Source: Pseudomonadales bacterium (GTDB lineage Bacteria > Pseudomonadota > Gammaproteobacteria > Pseudomonadales > Azotimanducaceae). Taken from it: a stretch of DNA of 64,000 nt. Made by a program: the position numbers and the translations under genes. The notes beneath the pieces were generated by a model. It saw only the letters and a program-made list of their open reading frames with translations. It had not been told where the DNA came from and did not search any database. The stretch covers positions 1,335,072-1,399,071 of the forward strand of contig JAEPOO010000001.1 in assembly GCA_017642855.1 (NCBI GenBank), given 5' to 3'. Shown piece after piece: positions 60,539 through 64,000 of this stretch; position 1 is the first letter of the stretch, and each line of letters starts with the position of its first letter.

Positions 60539-61744
60539 ATGTCAGGAATCGTTGTAATTGGTGCAGGCCAGGCTGCAGGTCAGGCAGCTGCAAGCCTTCG
60601 ACAAGAGGGATATGAAGGCGAAGTCACACTCTTGGGTGACGAAGCACAGGCGCCTTATCAGCGCCCTCCGCTCTCCAAGGCTTACCTGTCTGGTGACATC
60701 GGCATGGATCGGGTACTGGTTCGACCTGAGAACTTCTACCCCGATAAGAACATCAATCTGAAAACCAATACTCGCGTCGCATCAATAGACCGTGACAACA
60801 AATCCGTCACGACGGAGTCCGGGGAGACTTACGAATACGAAAAGCTGCTGATCGCCACCGGCTCTAGTCCCCGCATACTGAACATTCCAGGTAGCGACCT
60901 CGAAGGCATCCACTACCTCAGAACCATCGATGACGTTGATGGCATCCGCGGCGCTTTCGAGAAAGCCGGCAAGATTTGCATCGTCGGCGGTGGATACATT
61001 GGCCTTGAGGTCGCAGCGGTCGCCAAGAAAGCAGGACTCGATGTCACCGTCGTGGAGGCTATGGACCGAATTCTCCAGCGTGTCACCACGCCAGAGATGA
61101 GTGACTTCTATCACAATCTGCACACCGGTCGCGGCGTGAACATCATGGTCAACACAGGCGTTGACGGTTTCGAAGGTGACGGCGAGGTTTCTGCCGTACT
61201 CTGCGGCGACACTAAGGTTGAAGCTGACCTTGTGATCGTCGGTATCGGCATCATTCCAAATGTGGCGCTGGCTGAAGCCGCAGGACTTGAGTGTGACAAC
61301 GGCATTGTCGTTAACGATCACTGCCAGACCTCAGACCCTGACATTTACGCCGCAGGCGACTGTACCAATCATCCCAACCCCATCATGGATCGACGACTGC
61401 GTCTTGAGTCCGTGCCCAATGCCATGGGTCAGGCTCGAACGGCCTGTTCCAACATGCTGGGTGGCGACAAGGTCTACGCTGAAGTGCCATGGTTCTGGAG
61501 TGATCAATACGAACTGAAGCTTCAGATGGTTGGCTTCTCAGCAGACGGTGACAGCTCTGTCGTTCGAGGCGATAAAGATGCCAATCAGTTCGCCGTCTTC
61601 TACCTGAAAGAAGGCAAGGTTGTTGCGGTAGACGCTGTGAACAGCCCGAAAGAATTTATGGTCTGCAAGCAGCTTTACGGCAAACCTGCCGATGCGGCTG
61701 CGCTCGCAGATCCCGAAACCGAGTTAAAATCCCTCTTGGGTTAA
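60539..61744 (+). CDS. NAD(P)H:ferredoxin reductase (putidaredoxin-reductase-like)
   Basis: A 401-residue FAD flavoprotein that passes electrons from NAD(P)H to the ferredoxin in the next gene. FAD motif GAGQAAGQAAASLR near the N-terminus, NAD motif IVGGGYIGLEVAAVAKKAG mid-protein, and DIYAAGDCTNH, typical of oxygenase-coupled reductases. GGGGAG precedes the ATG. First of three genes of the CYP153 electron chain. Confidence 0.94.
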   Translation: MSGIVVIGAGQAAGQAAASLRQEGYEGEVTLLGDEAQAPYQRPPLSKAYLSGDIGMDRVLVRPENFYPDKNINLKTNTRVASIDRDNKSVTTESGETYEYEKLLIATGSSPRILNIPGSDLEGIHYLRTIDDVDGIRGAFEKAGKICIVGGGYIGLEVAAVAKKAGLDVTVVEAMDRILQRVTTPEMSDFYHNLHTGRGVNIMVNTGVDGFEGDGEVSAVLCGDTKVEADLVIVGIGIIPNVALAEAAGLECDNGIVVNDHCQTSDPDIYAAGDCTNHPNPIMDRRLRLESVPNAMGQARTACSNMLGGDKVYAEVPWFWSDQYELKLQMVGFSADGDSSVVRGDKDANQFAVFYLKEGKVVAVDAVNSPKEFMVCKQLYGKPADAAALADPETELKSLLG

Positions 61745-61790
61745 TCAGTTACACTAAGAGTTTTTCCAGGCACGCCGTAAGGAGGTAATG

Positions 61791-62111
61791 ATGCCAACAG
61801 TAAAATTTATTGAGTTCAACGGTACAGAGCACAACGTTGAGGCAAACAATGGTGAATCCATCATGGTCGCTGCAACCAGCAACCTGATTCCCGGAATCGA
61901 CGCTGACTGCGGCGGTGAATGCTCTTGCGCAACCTGCCACGTACTGATTGATGCTGAATGGCGTGCCAAGCTGGAACCATCCACAGATACCGAAGAGTCC
62001 ATGCTCGACCTGAACCCTGACCGAACTGAAGACTCGCGCCTGAGCTGCCAGATCATTGTTTCTGACGCGATAGAAGGCATCAAAATTAATCTGCCTGAAT
62101 TCCAGTACTAA
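61791..62111 (+). CDS. [2Fe-2S] ferredoxin, putidaredoxin type
   Basis: A 106-residue ferredoxin with cluster ligands Cys40, Cys46, Cys49 and Cys86 (DCGGECSCATCHV and RLSCQII); Cys44 is an extra Cys inside the loop. It carries electrons from the reductase to the P450. AAGGAGGT fits ATG 61791 better than ATG 61788, which would leave only two bases. Confidence 0.95.
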   Translation: MPTVKFIEFNGTEHNVEANNGESIMVAATSNLIPGIDADCGGECSCATCHVLIDAEWRAKLEPSTDTEESMLDLNPDRTEDSRLSCQIIVSDAIEGIKINLPEFQY

Positions 62112-62175
62112 GCGTTCTTAAAAAACGGAAAATTTCTAACCTTACCCAGAACAACAAAAAGCTTGGGAGAATCCC

Positions 62176-63417
62176 ATGAGTGAAGCGGTACAACTAGAAA
62201 GAAATCCATACGCAACACCCCTCGAAGAGTTTGACGTCAGCGACGCCAAACTCTTCCTGGAAAACACCCACTGGGGATACTTTGAGCGTCTGCGCAAAGA
62301 AGACCCGGTTCACTATTGTAAGGACAGCATGTTCGGTCCTTACTGGTCGATCACCAAGTTCAACGACATCATGGAGATCGAGAAAAACCATGAGGTGTTC
62401 TCATCGGAAGGTGGCATCACGCTTGCGGATCGCCCTTCTGACTTTAATACCGTTAACTTCATTTCTCTCGACCCACCTCGCCACGACATCCAGCGTAAAG
62501 CCGTTACCGGCGTGGTCGCACCAATGAACCTGGCCAAGCTGGAACCGATTATTCGAGCGCGCGCCGCCCAGATCCTGGATCAGCTGCCCATCGGCGAGGT
62601 GTTTAACTGGGTAGAGGAAGTCTCTATCGAGCTCACCACACAGATGCTGGCAATACTGTTCGATTTCCCGTTCGAGGATCGTCGCAAGCTGACCTACTGG
62701 TCTGACATGGCCACGAGTGGCGAGCTTAACGGCGGACCGACACCCGAGGCAGATCGTCGCGCCGCCCTCCTTGAGTGCCTGGAAGTATTCACCGGGCTGT
62801 GGAACGAGCGCGTGCACCGAGATCCCGCTGAGGCTATCGATCTGATCACCATGATGGCGCACAACCCACATACCCAGGACATGGACCCGATGGAATACCT
62901 CGGCAACCTGATCCTTCTGATTGTGGGTGGTAATGACACAACCCGAAACTCAATTTCAGGTGGCGTCTACTTCATGCACCAGTTCCCGGAAGAATTCGAG
63001 AAGGTCAAAAACGACCGCTCTCTGATTCCAGCCATGGTACCGGAAATCATTCGCTACCAGACACCGCTCGCCTATATGCGTCGTCGGGCTACCCAGGACT
63101 ATGAAATCCGCGGCAAGACCATCAAAGAAGGTGACAAGGTGGCCATGTGGTACGTCTCTGCGAACCGTGATGAAGAGGTTATTGATCATCCTGACCAATT
63201 CATCATCGATCGCAAAAGGCCAAGACACCATATGTCATTCGGGTTCGGTATCCATCGATGCATGGGGAATCGTCTCGCAGAGATGCAACTCCGCATTATC
63301 TGGGAAGAAATTCTCAAGCGATTCGATCACATCGAGGTTACCGGTGAGCCAGAGCGTATTCAGTCCAGCTTTGTGAAAGGCTACGCGACATTGAATACGA
63401 TCATTCACGCGAAGTAG
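62176..63417 (+). CDS. Cytochrome P450, CYP153 type (terminal alkane/fatty-acid hydroxylase)
   Basis: A 413-residue class I P450 closely resembling CYP153A enzymes of Alcanivorax and Marinobacter, which hydroxylate the terminal carbon of alkanes or fatty acids. Signature parts are ENTHWGYFERLRKEDPVHYC, LIVGGNDTTRNS (I-helix, 248-259), E290-x-x-R293, TPLAYMRRRA and the haem loop FGFGIHRCMGNRLAE with Cys362. With the reductase and ferredoxin upstream it is a self-sufficient three-component system. GGGAGAA precedes the ATG. Confidence 0.96.
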   Translation: MSEAVQLERNPYATPLEEFDVSDAKLFLENTHWGYFERLRKEDPVHYCKDSMFGPYWSITKFNDIMEIEKNHEVFSSEGGITLADRPSDFNTVNFISLDPPRHDIQRKAVTGVVAPMNLAKLEPIIRARAAQILDQLPIGEVFNWVEEVSIELTTQMLAILFDFPFEDRRKLTYWSDMATSGELNGGPTPEADRRAALLECLEVFTGLWNERVHRDPAEAIDLITMMAHNPHTQDMDPMEYLGNLILLIVGGNDTTRNSISGGVYFMHQFPEEFEKVKNDRSLIPAMVPEIIRYQTPLAYMRRRATQDYEIRGKTIKEGDKVAMWYVSANRDEEVIDHPDQFIIDRKRPRHHMSFGFGIHRCMGNRLAEMQLRIIWEEILKRFDHIEVTGEPERIQSSFVKGYATLNTIIHAK

Positions 63418-63431
63418 GAACCACTGAAGCC

Positions 63432-63689
63432 GTGCCTGGTAGAGACAGGGTTTACTACCGGGAAGCAACCGGCGAGATAGTCGTAGAGAAAGACGGCCAG
63501 GAACTGGCCGTCTATTCTTCCACCGAAGCACTCATCGAAACTCACATCAAAGGCATCCTCGCAAAGGATCACCGCGACCTGGCATACGTACGCCAAATCA
63601 TGCATAAGTACCGCCCAACAGATACCATGGTGGGTCGAATCCAGGGCACATCAAAAGAAGCAAACTCAACAGAAGAAAAGAACCGCTGA
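63432..63689 (+). CDS. Small protein of unknown function
   Basis: An 85-residue protein from GTG 63432 (AGGAA upstream but distant). It begins YYREATGEIVVEKDGQEL, like a two-stranded strand-turn, then helices, then a polar tail. No family recognised. Fourteen bases after the P450 and one base before the transglutaminase-like gene, so it is in the same transcription unit. Confidence 0.6.
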   Translation: MPGRDRVYYREATGEIVVEKDGQELAVYSSTEALIETHIKGILAKDHRDLAYVRQIMHKYRPTDTMVGRIQGTSKEANSTEEKNR

Positions 63690-63690
63690 G

Positions 63691-64000
63691 ATGCCTACTA
63701 CGCTGCGAATTTTTCACGAAACCTGCTACACCTATAGCCAACCGGTCATCCTGGGAGATCACAAACTTCTGATTCGCCCACGTGACGGTCACGACATTCG
63801 CATTGAAGCCTCGATGCTGGATATGAAGCCGGGCGGGCTCATCAGCTGGCATCGAGACGAGTTGGATAACTCTGTTGCGCTGGTCACCTTCTCAGAGGTT
63901 GAGACGACACAGCTGACGATCACGAGCGAGGTGACTGTTGCGCACTACCTGTCAGAGCGTTCGTACATTCCGATTGAACCGCACGTAGCGACCTACCCGT
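63691..64000 (+). CDS. Transglutaminase-like protein, N-terminal part (cut by window edge)
   Basis: Open to the window end, 103 codons visible. The sequence resembles the bacterial transglutaminase N-terminal domain (LRIFHETCYTYSQPVILGDHKLLIRPRD, ISWHRDELDNSVALVTF), normally followed by a Cys-His-Asp transglutaminase-like core beyond the window. ATG 63691 is one base after the previous stop (TGAGATG). Partial. Confidence 0.8.
   Translation, partial: MPTTLRIFHETCYTYSQPVILGDHKLLIRPRDGHDIRIEASMLDMKPGGLISWHRDELDNSVALVTFSEVETTQLTITSEVTVAHYLSERSYIPIEPHVATYP

Noticed and set aside
1..64000. tRNA, rRNA, insertion sequences or prophage genes
   Set aside because: No tRNA-like TPsiC arm with matching acceptor stem, no rRNA motif, and no transposase, integrase or phage protein was found on reading both strands; small RNAs cannot be excluded.

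Overview
The window reads as chromosomal DNA of a Gram-negative, probably marine, gammaproteobacterium. Supporting signs are two TonB-dependent receptors, RapA, a split NrdJa/NrdJb class II ribonucleotide reductase, DUF1244 and DUF1853 proteins, a BCCT osmolyte transporter, a CYP153 alkane/fatty-acid hydroxylase module and many short-chain dehydrogenases and acyl-CoA enzymes. GC is a little above 50% by eye. I see no transposase, integrase, phage gene, CRISPR array, rRNA or tRNA. Genes are tightly packed, and many pairs are joined by 4-base ATGA or TTGA overlaps.

Layout. 0-19 kb is a catabolic region: SDR, ThuA-like protein, TonB receptor, epoxide-hydrolase-like protein, a membrane spermidine-synthase-like fusion, a coupled run (molybdopterin oxidoreductase, histidine phosphatase, phosphotransferase, SnoaL-like protein, alcohol dehydrogenase), DAHP synthase with a DUF1080 lipoprotein, then two divergent units: SDR/reductase on the minus strand, and Rieske oxygenase, crotonase and alcohol dehydrogenase on the plus strand. 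19-32 kb holds a zinc-ribbon protein, an FAD-oxidoreductase/SelD fusion, an esterase, a DUF1853 protein, a heterodimeric ABC exporter, a split spermidine-synthase-like pair with a predicted exported catalytic half, a PNPOx-like protein and an acyl-CoA synthetase. 33-39 kb is a dNTP/nucleoside operon, nrdJa-nrdJb-thyA-adenosine/adenine deaminase-YhhQ, preceded by two well-spaced NrdR boxes and DnaA-box-like sites.

39-49 kb holds a TonB receptor, TPR-sulfotransferase and MarR operon divergent from a BCCT transporter, then an esterase and a PAS-GGDEF-EAL protein whose GGDEF motif is degenerate. 50-56 kb holds lipid/xenobiotic enzymes (CurA-like reductase, LLM flavin enzyme, acyl-CoA synthetase), an unknown membrane protein, a GNAT, an M20 peptidase and a DUF1244 protein. 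56-64 kb holds rapA, a DUF3524 glycosyltransferase related to the queuosine mannosyltransferase QTMAN, a complete ferredoxin reductase-ferredoxin-CYP153 operon, a small unknown protein and the start of a transglutaminase-like gene cut by the window edge.

The features most worth a second look are: (i) two arrays of short tandem repeats that begin inside the last codons of a gene and copy its stop codon into a convergent intergenic gap; (ii) the split spermidine-synthase-like system with a signal peptide on the catalytic half, beside a fused version elsewhere in the window that seems to start at a CTG codon; (iii) the NrdR/DnaA-type control region of nrdJ; (iv) the DUF3524 protein with a queuosine-precursor transporter in the same window; (v) palindromes placed inside several divergent promoters.
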